Source: DASXMT01 sp963803065 (GTDB lineage Bacteria > Actinomycetota > Acidimicrobiia > Acidimicrobiales > RAAP-2). Taken from it: a DNA stretch of 64,000 nt. Below, in pieces: positions 8,576 to 17,249 of the stretch. The notes under the pieces were generated by a model. It ran no database searches. It was not told the origin of the DNA and saw only the letters and a list, made by a program, of their open reading frames with translations. The first letter of the stretch is position 1. Every line of letters starts with the position of its first letter. Location: positions 186,001 through 250,000 of the forward strand of contig CAWDKW010000002.1 of the NCBI GenBank assembly GCA_963803065.1, in the 5' to 3' direction. The position numbers and the translations under genes were made by a program.

Positions 8576-9837
8576 GCGACGTCAGCTACACGTGGCGCGA
8601 CTCCGAGCTTCGAAGCCCACCCCTCCGTGCCCTGAACCAGGTGGGCGCCCGGCTGGCCCGATTCGGAGTCACCCTGCCGTCGCTGAAGCCGTCGTCGGTG
8701 GTGGCTTCGGCGATCAAGGCGGCCGGCTCCGACGATCTCGGCAGCGGCAGCTACCGCGAGCCGTTGGAGGTGTTCCTCGAGTCCTGCGAGACCGAGGCCG
8801 ACCTCACCACCTTCGGCCGCCTCCTGATCGCCAAGCTATCGGCCTCCGCCCTGGCCAACCGGATCGCCCTCCAGCAATGGTCGGTGGACCATCCCGAGGT
8901 GCATGCCGAGCGCATCGACAGCCCCTGGGTCATCGTCGGGCTGCCGCGCACGGGTACCAGCGTGCTGTCGATGTTGCTCGGGCTCGATCCCATGGCCCGA
9001 CCGCTGCTCCAGTGGGAGGCGGCCCACCCCATCCCGCCGGCCACCCTGGAAGAGTCGGCCGAGGATCCCCGCATCGCCCAGACGGCCAAGGAGCTCGACG
9101 GGCTGATGAAGCTCAATCCCCCGCTCAAGGCCATGCACCCGTTCGGAGCCACCCTGGCCCAGGAGTGCGTGACGTTGTTCATGTACGACATGCGGACCCT
9201 GGCCCTCGAGATCCAGGCCCACGTGCCCACCTATGCCCGCTGGCTGGAGCGCGCCGACATGGCGCCGGCGTACGCCCAACATCGCCTGGCCCTCCAGACC
9301 CTCCAGTCGCGCCAGCCCACCGACCGTTGGATCCTCAAGACGCCCAACCACCTGTGGCACCTCGAAGCCCTGCTCGACGCCTACCCCGACGCCCGGATCA
9401 TCTGGACCCACCGCGACCCCGGCCCGGTCGTCACCTCGCTGGCCAGTCTGGCCAACGCCGGCCAGCGGCCGCAGACCAACCGGACCGACCCACGTCCCAC
9501 CGCCGAGGAATGGAAGCGCAAATGCAGCTTTGCCCTCGGTTCGGCCGTGACCTTCGACGAGAAATCCGAGGACGGATGGTGCCGGCACCTCCACTACGAC
9601 TCGCTCATGGCCGATCCCCTCGGGACGGTGCAGGACCTCTACCGGCACTTCGGGAGCGAGGTGAGCGATCTGCACGCCCGGCGCATGGAAGCCTTCCTCG
9701 AGCATCGACCGAAGGATGCCTTCGGTCGCCATCACTACGACCCAGAGGACTTCGGTTGGACCTACGCTGGCCTGGCCGAGGAATTCAGCGGCTACATCGA
9801 GCGCTACGACGTCCGTCGCGAGATCCGAACCGATTGA
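8572..9837 (+). CDS. Sulfotransferase family protein
   Basis: 421 residues. The 5'-phosphosulfate-binding loop VGLPRTGTS begins near residue 123 and the 3'-phosphate-binding region WILKTPNHLWHLEALLDAYP with IIWTHRDP follows around 245-285. Such proteins move a sulfate group from PAPS to a hydroxyl or amine acceptor; this large actinobacterial subgroup has no assigned substrate. The TTG start at 8572 overlaps the previous stop (TTGA). It lies 2 kb from the PAPS-producing operon, a suggestive but separate transcription unit. Confidence 0.82.
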   Translation: MSDVSYTWRDSELRSPPLRALNQVGARLARFGVTLPSLKPSSVVASAIKAAGSDDLGSGSYREPLEVFLESCETEADLTTFGRLLIAKLSASALANRIALQQWSVDHPEVHAERIDSPWVIVGLPRTGTSVLSMLLGLDPMARPLLQWEAAHPIPPATLEESAEDPRIAQTAKELDGLMKLNPPLKAMHPFGATLAQECVTLFMYDMRTLALEIQAHVPTYARWLERADMAPAYAQHRLALQTLQSRQPTDRWILKTPNHLWHLEALLDAYPDARIIWTHRDPGPVVTSLASLANAGQRPQTNRTDPRPTAEEWKRKCSFALGSAVTFDEKSEDGWCRHLHYDSLMADPLGTVQDLYRHFGSEVSDLHARRMEAFLEHRPKDAFGRHHYDPEDFGWTYAGLAEEFSGYIERYDVRREIRTD

Positions 9838-9903
9838 AAGAGACTGATTGAGAGACACGACACGCTGACCCGGTGCGTCGCCGGGCGGCCCAAAGGGGGG
9901 GTC

Positions 9904-11178
9904 ATGAGGTACTTCAGGAACAAGATGACGACCGGAGGTCTCGCTCTCGTCATCGGAGCAGGCGCCATCGGAGCAGGCGGCATCGTCGCCAGCGCCGGTG
10001 GCGTCGCCGCCTCGGCGGCCGAGCCGGCGACGCCGGGTATCACGGCCACGACGGTGACCGTCGGTTCGATCAGTGATATCTCATCACCGGTGCCCGGGCT
10101 GTTCGAGGGGGCCAAGATCGGGACCGAGGCCTACTTCGCCTACATCAACAGCCAGGGCGGGGTCAACGGACGCAAGCTGGTGCTCGACGCCCGGGACAGC
10201 GCCTTCTCGTCGGGAACGATTGCCAACGCAACACAGAGCATCGCCAAGAACGACTTCGCCATCGTCGGAGGGTTCTCGCTGCTCGACAACGCCGAACAGC
10301 CGATCATCGACGCGAACAAGCTCCCCACGGTCACCGAGGTACTGAACCCGAGCCTGTACACGGATCCCAACCTGTACTCGGCCGTCCCGATGGTCAACGG
10401 GGGGGGCATCACCGGGCCCTACAAGTGGCTCAAGTCGAAGTACCCTTCCGCGGTCAAGTCGGTCGGGATGATCGGCGACAACACCACCGCGTCGGTGTTG
10501 GCGGCGGAGAAGACCGATCGGGCCCTCACCGAGAGCCTGGGCTACAAGTGGGTGTACTCCCGGGATGCCAGCTACACCGAGACCACGTTTCTGCCCGACA
10601 TCATCAAGATGAAGAGCGCCGGGGTGAAGTTGGTCTTCCTGCCCACCCAGATCGGTACCTACATCGCCACCATCGCCCAGGAGATGAAGCAACAGAACCT
10701 CGACGCCCTGGTCCTGAGCGGGGCCAACGCCTATGAAGCCGACTTCAAGCCTGGCTCGGCCGGCAACGGCACCCTCTTCACGGGGACGACCGCACTGTAC
10801 CGGGGCGAAGATGCCAAAACGGTCCCGGCGGTGGCCCTCTTCGACAAGTGGGTCAAGAAGGTGGACCCCCAGACCCAGCTCGACGTGTACACCGCGGACG
10901 CGTGGATGAACGCGGAGCTGTTCGTCCAGGCCCTCAAGGCGGCCGGGCCCAATCCGACCCGGGGCAGCCTCGACGCCCAGCTGGACAAGGTCACGTCGTT
11001 CGACGCCGGCGGCCTCGAGTCCACCCAGAACCCGGCCCAGAAGATCCCCGGGCAGTGCTGGCTCGTCGCCCAGTACGAGAACGGGAAGTGGAGCCGGATC
11101 AGCCCGGACCCGAAGTCGGGCTTCGTCTGCAACCCCAAGGGCTTCTTCCCCTCGAGCTACACGGGCATCTCTCGCTGA
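9904..11178 (+). CDS. ABC transporter substrate-binding protein, branched-chain amino acid type
   Basis: 424 residues, exported: a basic start (MRYFRNKM) followed by a small-residue hydrophobic stretch to about residue 40 forms a Sec signal with no lipobox seen. The mature part is a type I periplasmic-binding fold: TVTVGSI, EAYFAYINSQGGVNGRKL, a DARDSA turn, and DAWMNAELFVQALKAAG. Proteins of this kind bind small amino-acid-like or amide ligands. No permease or ATPase genes sit next to it, so its partners are elsewhere. A GGGGGGG tract precedes the ATG. Confidence 0.82.
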   Translation: MRYFRNKMTTGGLALVIGAGAIGAGGIVASAGGVAASAAEPATPGITATTVTVGSISDISSPVPGLFEGAKIGTEAYFAYINSQGGVNGRKLVLDARDSAFSSGTIANATQSIAKNDFAIVGGFSLLDNAEQPIIDANKLPTVTEVLNPSLYTDPNLYSAVPMVNGGGITGPYKWLKSKYPSAVKSVGMIGDNTTASVLAAEKTDRALTESLGYKWVYSRDASYTETTFLPDIIKMKSAGVKLVFLPTQIGTYIATIAQEMKQQNLDALVLSGANAYEADFKPGSAGNGTLFTGTTALYRGEDAKTVPAVALFDKWVKKVDPQTQLDVYTADAWMNAELFVQALKAAGPNPTRGSLDAQLDKVTSFDAGGLESTQNPAQKIPGQCWLVAQYENGKWSRISPDPKSGFVCNPKGFFPSSYTGISR

Positions 11179-11308
11179 TCAGACCGTCCTCACCGGCCCG
11201 CCCGTTGGCTATCGGGTACATCAACCCTGGCCAGAGCGGTCATTATCCCGGTGAGGAAGATGACCGGGCCCATCGGTGTTGAAGTTGTTCGGGAGGTGGG
11301 AATTCGAG

Positions 11309-11746
11309 ATGGTTAGCGATGGCGAAGGGAGCGTGGACATGGAGCAGGTCCGCCCCGATGAGGGCAATGCGCACGACACAGTGAATGCACACGACACAGT
11401 GAATGCACACGACACAGTGGACGAAGACCGGGAACCCACTCCTGGAGACCTGCTGCGTTCGCTCCCGGCCGAGGCGGAGACCCGGGGGACCCGGTTCGTA
11501 TCGGCCCAGGCCATGCAGGCCAGGCTGTTCTCCATCTACGACGCGGCGGCAGCCGCGGAGGACGCGCTGGCTATGGTCCAGCAACAGCTCACCCTGACGT
11601 TGAACCGCAGCTATTACGAAGCCGACGAGATCAAGAGCATGGCCGAGCAGCTCGACGCGCTGCTCACCCTCGACGATGTGGACCTGTCCGAGGTCGACCC
11701 GAACGAGGTGGGCCTGACCGAGGACGGCCTTGTCTCCGAGGAGTAG
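11309..11746 (+). CDS. Hypothetical acidic protein with a short tandem repeat
   Basis: 145 residues, not recognised. The N-terminal part has three copies of NAHDTV (residues about 20-37) encoded by an 18-bp tandem repeat. The rest is helical and strongly acidic, ending in DLSEVDPNEVGLTEDGLVSEE. There is no signal peptide or membrane segment. The ATG at 11309 follows a GGGAGGTGGG site; a GTG at 11276 in frame is possible but lacks a site. Function unknown; the composition suits a soluble helical adaptor or regulator. Confidence 0.5.
   Translation: MVSDGEGSVDMEQVRPDEGNAHDTVNAHDTVNAHDTVDEDREPTPGDLLRSLPAEAETRGTRFVSAQAMQARLFSIYDAAAAAEDALAMVQQQLTLTLNRSYYEADEIKSMAEQLDALLTLDDVDLSEVDPNEVGLTEDGLVSEE
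11366..11419. repeat. 18-bp tandem repeat, three copies
   Basis: Three head-to-tail copies of an 18-base unit (AATGCACACGACACAGTG), the first with one A-to-G change. It lies inside the hypothetical gene at 11309 and keeps the frame, coding NAHDTV each time. Such repeats vary in copy number by slippage. Confidence 0.9.
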
Positions 11747-11759
11747 GTGGGCGGTCGGG

Positions 11760-12664
11760 CTACCCGGCCCCGAGGATGGCGGCCAGCTTCTGGAGCTCGC
11801 CCGACGAGTCTTCGGGAACGATGTACCCGTCTTCGTCCCGGATCTGGCTCCAGTGGTCGCGGACATCCTCGACCGTGAGATCGAGGGTTGTAGTAGCCGG
11901 GGGTCAGCCCGATGAAGAAGCGGGCCACGACACCCCCGGCCGCCGAGTAGACCTCGCCGCTGACGTCGACATCATCGGAGGCCAGCCAGCAGACGAGCGG
12001 GGTGACGAGCTTCGGGTCGAGCTTCTGTCCCAGCTCGGCGCCGAGGATCTCTTCGGTCATGCGGGTGAACGCCACCGGGGCGATGGCGTTGGCCTTGATG
12101 TTGTAGCGGCGTCCCTCGATGGCCAGGACGCGGGTGAGACCGACCAGCCCCATCTTGGCCGCCCCGTAGTTGGCCTGGCCGAAATTGCCCAGGATGCCGG
12201 AGTTCGACGAGGTGTTGATGATCCGCCCGTAGCCCTTCTCGCGCATGTGGGCGTACACCGGTTGGGTGACGTTGAATGCACCCCGGAGGTGCACGTCGAG
12301 CACCGCCGAGATCAAGTCCGGGGTCATGTTGTGGAATGACTTGTCCCGAAGGATGCCGGCGTTGTTGACCAGGATGTCGATGGAGCCGAAGGCGTCGAGG
12401 GCGGCCTGCGGCGATGGCCTGTCCGCCCTCCGTCGTAGCCACGCTGTTGGTGTCGGCCACGGCTTCGCCGCCGAGGTCCTCGATCTCCTTGGCCGTGGTG
12501 TGCGCCGGTCCCTCACCACCACCCTCGCCGTGGACCGATCCACCCAGGTCGTTCACCACAACGCGTGCACCGCGTCGAGCCAGCTCGAGGGCGTGCTCGC
12601 GGCCCAGTCCGCCTCCGGCGCCGGTGACGATCGCCACCTTGCCGTCGTATCCGATGTCTGCCAT
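11760..12664 (-). pseudogene. SDR oxidoreductase (3-hydroxyacyl-CoA dehydrogenase type), two frameshifts
   Basis: Read across two single-base insertions this is a complete protein of 300 residues of the short-chain dehydrogenase superfamily, like the N-terminal domain of peroxisomal multifunctional enzyme 2. Start MADIGYDGKVAIVTGAGGGLG (12664) includes the nucleotide-binding motif; NNAG, the catalytic Ser (NTSSNSG) and YGAAK are present. An extra base near 12409 breaks GQAIA/QAALDAF and another near 11886-11888 breaks LTPGYY/LDLTVEDVRDHW. Both flanking frames match the family, so either the gene is newly dead or the sequence has two errors. Likely role if intact: beta-oxidation-type or steroid-type 3-hydroxyacyl dehydrogenation. 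Confidence 0.8.
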
Positions 12665-12847
12665 GCCACACCCTTCTTCGAAGCTTTGAACTCGGCGGAT
12701 GTTAACCGCTCTGTCATGACCACCTCGCCGGTGGTCGCGGCCCCGACCACGACGCCAGAACGGGTTGGCTGCTCGCCGACGTCGGTGTGAGGACGGTCGG
12801 AGCCGGGTATGGGCGCGAGGGACTCTGGGAAGCGAGAGGAGCCGGGC

Positions 12848-13777
12848 ATGGCCAGACGGGCTCGAGCAGTCAGGTTCGACGAGTACGGCGGCAGGGAGGT
12901 CCTGCACGTCGCCGAGGTGGAGGTGCCGTCGCCTCCGCCCGGCGAAGTCCTGGTCGCGGTGAGGGCGGCCGGCATCAACCCGGGCGAGGCTTCGATCCGT
13001 CAGGGCCTGCTCGCCGATCGTTTCCCGGCCACCTTCCCCTCGGGTCAGGGCAGCGACCTGGCCGGCGTGGTGGCAGAGATCGGCGACGGCGTCGATGGGT
13101 TCGCCCCCGGCGACGAGGTGCTGGGTTGGACCGATCGGCGGGCGAGCCAGGCCGAGTACGTCGCCGTGCCCGCGGGCCAACTCGTTCCCAAGCCGCCCTC
13201 CGTCGACTGGGAGGTGGCCGGGTCACTCTACGTCGTCGGTGTCACCGCCTACGCCGCCGTCCGGGCCGTCAAAGCGGGGCCGGGCGACACGGTCGTGGTC
13301 TCGGCCGCCGCCGGCGGTGTGGGGTCGATCACCGTGCAGTTGCTCAGGGCCCGGGGGGCCACGGTCATCGGCATCGCCTCGGAAGCCAACCATTCCTGGC
13401 TGGCTTCGGTCGGGGTGACACCGGTCGCCTATGGCCCCGGACTGCTCGAGCGCATCCGGGCCGCGGCACCCTCCGGAGTGGACGCATTCATCGACACGTT
13501 CGGTGACGACTACGTGGAGTTGGCCATCGACCTCGGCGTCGAACCGGACCGGGTGGACACCATCATCGCCTTCCAAGCGGCCGAGACGTACGGGGTGAAG
13601 ACGGAAGGCAGTTCCACGGCCTCGAGCGCCGCCGTGCTCGCCGAGATGGTGGATCTGGTGGCATCGGGCCGGATCACCGTGCCGGTCGCTGCCACCTACC
13701 CCCTCGAGCAGGTACAGGAGGCCTACGCCCAACTGGAGGAGCGGCACACCAGAGGAAAGATCGCTCTGATCCCCTGA
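12848..13777 (+). CDS. NADP-dependent MDR family oxidoreductase
   Basis: 309 residues, zinc-independent MDR protein. The N-terminal domain has VRFDEYGGREVLHV, AAGINPGEASIRQG and GSDLAGVV; the cofactor domain has VVVSAAAGGVGSITVQLLRARGATVIGIA. It ends in the usual HTRGKIALIP. The ATG at 12848 is preceded by GAGAGGAG; an upstream in-frame ATG at 12809 is less likely. It is divergent from the frameshifted SDR gene, with about 180 bases between. Substrate unknown, probably a quinone or an unsaturated carbonyl compound. Confidence 0.82.
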   Translation: MARRARAVRFDEYGGREVLHVAEVEVPSPPPGEVLVAVRAAGINPGEASIRQGLLADRFPATFPSGQGSDLAGVVAEIGDGVDGFAPGDEVLGWTDRRASQAEYVAVPAGQLVPKPPSVDWEVAGSLYVVGVTAYAAVRAVKAGPGDTVVVSAAAGGVGSITVQLLRARGATVIGIASEANHSWLASVGVTPVAYGPGLLERIRAAAPSGVDAFIDTFGDDYVELAIDLGVEPDRVDTIIAFQAAETYGVKTEGSSTASSAAVLAEMVDLVASGRITVPVAATYPLEQVQEAYAQLEERHTRGKIALIP

Positions 13778-13881
13778 CGGTCGCTGAATCCGGGTACCCA
13801 CGATCGCTCCCGACGGGTGGGGCGCGAGGAGAACGACATCCAGCCTGGACCGGCCCGGACCTGGCCGGCCACGGGTGTCGC

Positions 13882-14469
13882 CTACCGGGGACGGCCCGTC
13901 TCGAGGTGCTCGAGCCACTCGTTGGTGCTGAGCACGGCAGCCTGGCGAGGGAACACCTTGTCGAGCAGCACCCGGTGGACCTCGGGGTCGGTATCGGCAC
14001 ACCCGTCGTGGAGGACGGTCAGGTCGAAGTCCAGGTCGGCTGCGTGACGCACGGTCGACAGCACGACACCACTGGTGGCGATACCGGTCAGCACCAACGA
14101 ATCCACTTCCAGAGATCGGAGCACCACGTCAAGGTCGCTGCCGGTGAATGCGCTGACCCGCTTCTTGACCACCACGACGTCATCGGGAGCGGGGGCCACG
14201 GCCGGATGGACCTGCGTTGCCGGGTCGTCCAGGCTCATCGACCCCGCCCCGGCGAGGGCAGCGAAGGAGCGGTTCCTGGCGCTGATCTCGGCACCGCCGG
14301 GACGGAAGGCCACCCGGACGTAGATGACCGGCACCCGGGCCTCGCGGGCTGCCGTCGTTGCCCTGGCCAGCGCAGCGAGTAGGGAGTCAGCAGCGGCGCC
14401 GACGCGCTCGACGATTCCGTTTTGGACATCCATGACCAAGAGCGCGGGCCGTACCATCCACCCCATCAT
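13882..14469 (-). CDS. Isochorismatase-like hydrolase lacking the catalytic cysteine
   Basis: 195 residues of the isochorismatase/cysteine hydrolase superfamily. Asp14 (LLVMDVQNG) and a lysine (VVVKKRVSAF) of the usual triad are present, but the loop that normally carries the nucleophile reads GIATSGVVLST, with valine where amidohydrolases have cysteine. EntB-type isochorismatases also lack this cysteine, so hydrolysis of a vinyl ether rather than an amide is possible. This variant loop is, from memory, common in actinobacterial paralogues. The start may be the ATG at 14469 or the one four codons on. Transcribed in the same direction as the DUF985 gene upstream. Confidence 0.75.
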   Translation of the reverse strand: MMGWMVRPALLVMDVQNGIVERVGAAADSLLAALARATTAAREARVPVIYVRVAFRPGGAEISARNRSFAALAGAGSMSLDDPATQVHPAVAPAPDDVVVVKKRVSAFTGSDLDVVLRSLEVDSLVLTGIATSGVVLSTVRHAADLDFDLTVLHDGCADTDPEVHRVLLDKVFPRQAAVLSTNEWLEHLETGRPR

Positions 14470-14546
14470 GGCTGCCCTGGCCGAGCATGAGCCACTCGAA
14501 ACCGGCCAGCGGCGAACCGCTCACGACGGCACGGGTCACCACGGGG

Positions 14547-14978
14547 CTAGGGCTCACCCTCGTGCGGTTCGGCCAGTTCGAATCCGCGGAACTCGAAGGC
14601 GGGCGAGACGGTACAGCCGACCAGGCTGAACGCTCCGAGGGAGCGGGCCTCCTGCCAGTCCCAGGGCGGCACCAGGATCTGGGGCGTCTGGCCCTGCTCG
14701 ATCTCCGGGCCGAGCAGGTGAACGGCGTCGGACGAATCCGGCGCACTGGAGGCCCCGACCCGGAGCTCGATGGGGGCACCGCGATAGTGGTGCCAGATCT
14801 CCGTCGAGTCCACCCGGTGCCGGCGGGAGACCTCGCCCGCCGCCAACAGGTAGAAGATGGCACTCCCACTGGGGCGTTCACCGCCTTCGGCGATCCCGCG
14901 CCACGTCTCGCGGTACCAACCTCCCTCGGGATGGGGCTGGAGCCCGAGGCGTTCGATCAGCTCGGCTGCTTGGGTCAC
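14547..14978 (-). CDS. DUF985 family cupin
   Basis: 143 residues beginning TQAAELIERLGLQPHPEGGWYRETW, a hallmark of the DUF985 cupin family, followed by SAIFYLLAAGEVSRRHRVDSTEIWHHYRG and the VPPWDWQEA and VGCTVSPAFEF strands. These single-domain beta-barrels bind small sugars or metabolites, and the biochemical role is unsettled. The GTG at 14978 is the natural start. It precedes the isochorismatase-like gene on the same strand by 77 bases. Confidence 0.8.
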   Translation of the reverse strand: MTQAAELIERLGLQPHPEGGWYRETWRGIAEGGERPSGSAIFYLLAAGEVSRRHRVDSTEIWHHYRGAPIELRVGASSAPDSSDAVHLLGPEIEQGQTPQILVPPWDWQEARSLGAFSLVGCTVSPAFEFRGFELAEPHEGEP

Positions 14979-14986
14979 CGGGCGAT

Positions 14987-15028
14987 CATGCCATCTCGGT
15001 CATGCCATCTCGGTCGTGCCATTTCGGA
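14987..15028. repeat. 14-bp repeat, three tandem copies
   Basis: CATGCCATCTCGGT occurs twice in tandem and a third copy follows with two changes, in the gap between the DUF985 gene and the divergent crotonase fusion gene. It could hold or space promoter elements for either gene, or be a slippage product. No known site is recognised. Confidence 0.6.
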
Positions 15029-15155
15029 CTTCCGCCCGGCGGACCCGATCCCGGGTTCGAACCTCCCTGCACGTGTAGGTGGTCACGCCGGCCCGGGGAT
15101 GCGGCGGTCTTGGGGACGTTCTAGGTTGGCGGCACGAGGGAGCGGAGGGACGCCC

Positions 15156-16679
15156 ATGGACGAGTCGACAACCGAGTTCGCCATTGCCACCGAGGATCGG
15201 GGACGGGTCAGGATCGTGACCCTCGATCGTCCCGACAAGCTGAACTGCTTCACGCCTGCCGGCTACGACCGCCTCGCTCGATCGCTGGCCGAGGCAGATG
15301 CGGACGATGGTGTCGCCGTCTGCGTGCTCACCGGGAGCGGCCGGGCATTCTCCTCCGGGGTCGACCTGTCGGTGATGGACCGGCCCGACGGCGGAGCGGA
15401 GCTCGCTCGTCATTTCGACCCGCTGGTCGAGCAGCTGGCGCGCTTCACCAAGCCGCTCCTCGGCGCCGTGAACGGGCTGGCGGTTGGGTTCGGGGCGACG
15501 GTCCTCCTCCACTGCGACCTCGTGGTCGTGGACGAGCGGGCGGAGATCCGCATGCCCTTTGTCTCGCTCGGGACCGGGGCCGAGGCGGCGAGCAGCTGGC
15601 TCCTTCCCCGACGGGTCGGCATGCAGCAGGCCAGCTGGTTGATCCTGTCCGGCCGGGGGCTCACCGCGGAGGAGGCGGTCGCCACCGGGTTCGCATTCGC
15701 CATCGCCCCTGCCGGTCACGCTCTCGACGAGACCCTCGTGCACGCCGCGCAGATCGCCGAGCACAAGACGGAGGCGCTCGTAGCCAACAAGCGGCTCCTG
15801 CGCGCCGGTTGGGCCGAGGCGATCGCCGAGACATGGGACCGCGAGCAGGCGGCGATGTCGGACCTGGCCGAGAAGATCGGGCCGATCGGCCGGAAGCAAT
15901 CGGCTGACGTCATGGCCGACTTCCATCATGTGGCCGAGGAGTACGACAGGATCGGCTCCCAGTACCAGGAGTCGAAGCTCCTCCCCTTCCGCCTCCACGT
16001 CGAAGAGCACACGACGTTCGGGCTGCTGCCCGACCTCGCTGGATGTTCCGTCGTCGACCTGGCCTGCGGCGATGGCATCTACTCCCGCAAGCTCATGCGC
16101 CGGGGCGCGGCGAGAGTGCTCGGGGTGGACATCTCGCCCGAGATGATCGCCCTGGCCACCCGGGCCGAGGAGAGCGTGCCACTGGGCGTCGACTATGTCC
16201 TGGCCGACGTGGCCGCGCTCGATCTGGACGAACGGTTCGACATCGCCTTCTGCTCCTATCTGTTCAACTATGCCGCCACCCGGGCCGAGCTCCGCAGCCT
16301 GATCCGGGCAGTGGGCCGCCTGGTCCGGCCCGGTGGGCTGGTTGTCGGCAGCAACGACTATCCCGACAACCCGCCGGACTGCTACGACCGCTACCGGCCG
16401 TACGGCTTCGTGAAGGTCGGTGCCCACGATCGACATGAAGGCACCGCCATCACCTACCGGTTCTTCAACCCCGACGGCACGGCCTTCGAGCTCGACAACT
16501 ACTACCTGCCGACCGAGGCCTACGAGACCGAGTTCGCCGCCGCCGGCTTTGCCTCGTTCCACTGGGTCCTGCCCGAGGTCTCCCCCGAGGGACAGGCCGC
16601 CTTCGCCCCGGGCTACTGGGACACCTACCTCCAGGCGCCCCCCATCGTGAGCTTCGTCGCTACGGCGGGCACGGGCTGA
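15156..16679 (+). CDS. Crotonase-ToxA-like methyltransferase fusion protein
   Basis: 507 residues joining two enzymes in one frame. Residues 1 to about 250 are a crotonase (enoyl-CoA hydratase/isomerase): VTLDRPDKLNCF, first oxyanion loop AFSSGVDL, second GLAVGFGATVLLHCDL, and the PFVSLGTGAEAASSWLLPRRVG region with its glutamate. Residues about 265 to 507 are a class I SAM methyltransferase: DLACGDGIYSRKL near 302, GVDISPEM, LADVAALD, and a C-terminal half (NYYLPTEAYE, PPIVSF) like ToxA-type N/O-methyltransferases. The ATG at 15156 follows GGGAGCGGAGGGA. A methyltransferase ATG lies at 15912 and, one frame over, a TGA falls just before it, so a one-base deletion could have joined two genes. 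Confidence 0.75.
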   Translation: MDESTTEFAIATEDRGRVRIVTLDRPDKLNCFTPAGYDRLARSLAEADADDGVAVCVLTGSGRAFSSGVDLSVMDRPDGGAELARHFDPLVEQLARFTKPLLGAVNGLAVGFGATVLLHCDLVVVDERAEIRMPFVSLGTGAEAASSWLLPRRVGMQQASWLILSGRGLTAEEAVATGFAFAIAPAGHALDETLVHAAQIAEHKTEALVANKRLLRAGWAEAIAETWDREQAAMSDLAEKIGPIGRKQSADVMADFHHVAEEYDRIGSQYQESKLLPFRLHVEEHTTFGLLPDLAGCSVVDLACGDGIYSRKLMRRGAARVLGVDISPEMIALATRAEESVPLGVDYVLADVAALDLDERFDIAFCSYLFNYAATRAELRSLIRAVGRLVRPGGLVVGSNDYPDNPPDCYDRYRPYGFVKVGAHDRHEGTAITYRFFNPDGTAFELDNYYLPTEAYETEFAAAGFASFHWVLPEVSPEGQAAFAPGYWDTYLQAPPIVSFVATAGTG

Positions 16680-16687
16680 GCTCCTCA

Positions 16688-17197
16688 GTGGCCGTAGCGG
16701 TGCGCGTGGCCGTCCTGGCCGATACCCACCTCCGGGACAGCGACCCGCCTCGCCGCGACCTCCCCGGCCAGGCCTGGGAACGGATCCGGCAGTGCGACGT
16801 GGTCCTCCACGCCGGCGATGTCATCGAACCCGGCCTGTTGCGCCGTTTGAACGAGGTGGCCCCGACCCACGCCGTGCTCGGCAACAACGACCAGGCCCTG
16901 GTCGGACATCTCCCCGCGACCCGGCAACTGGTCCTGGCCGGTGTTCGCCTGGCGATGGTCCACGACAGCGGGCGGCGGACAGGGAGACCGGCGAGGCTAC
17001 GGCGCAGGTTCCCCGATGCCGAGATCGTCGTGTTCGGCCACAGCCACATCCCCTGCGACGAGGTCGGCACCGACGGTCAGGTCCTCTTCAACCCGGGCTC
17101 GCCCACGACCCGCCGATCACAGCCGACGTGCACCATGGGCCAGCTCGTACTGGCCCGCGGGAGGGTCGTCGAGCGCCACATCGTCGCCCTCGGCTGA
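16688..17197 (+). CDS. YfcE/MJ0936-type metallophosphoesterase
   Basis: 169 residues of the small calcineurin-like phosphodiesterase family. All metal-ligand motifs are present: LADTHL (D, H), HAGDVIE (GD), LGNNDQ (GNND), and FGHSHIP (GHSH). Relatives hydrolyse phosphodiesters with Mn or Ni; natural substrates are unknown. The GTG at 16688 is 8 bases after the fusion-gene stop, so the two are probably co-transcribed. Confidence 0.85.
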   Translation: MAVAVRVAVLADTHLRDSDPPRRDLPGQAWERIRQCDVVLHAGDVIEPGLLRRLNEVAPTHAVLGNNDQALVGHLPATRQLVLAGVRLAMVHDSGRRTGRPARLRRRFPDAEIVVFGHSHIPCDEVGTDGQVLFNPGSPTTRRSQPTCTMGQLVLARGRVVERHIVALG

Positions 17198-17249
17198 TCA
17201 ACCGACGGCGACGCCGGTGCCGGGTGTCTCGACCCCGATCGGCGGCCGC

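Noticed and set aside
11366..11419. Possible CRISPR-like repeat
   Set aside because: The three 18-base units are directly adjacent with no spacers and keep a reading frame; it is a coding tandem repeat.
15050..15085. GGTTCGAACC sequence like a tRNA T-loop
   Set aside because: No matching T-stem, acceptor stem or anticodon arm could be paired around it on either strand.
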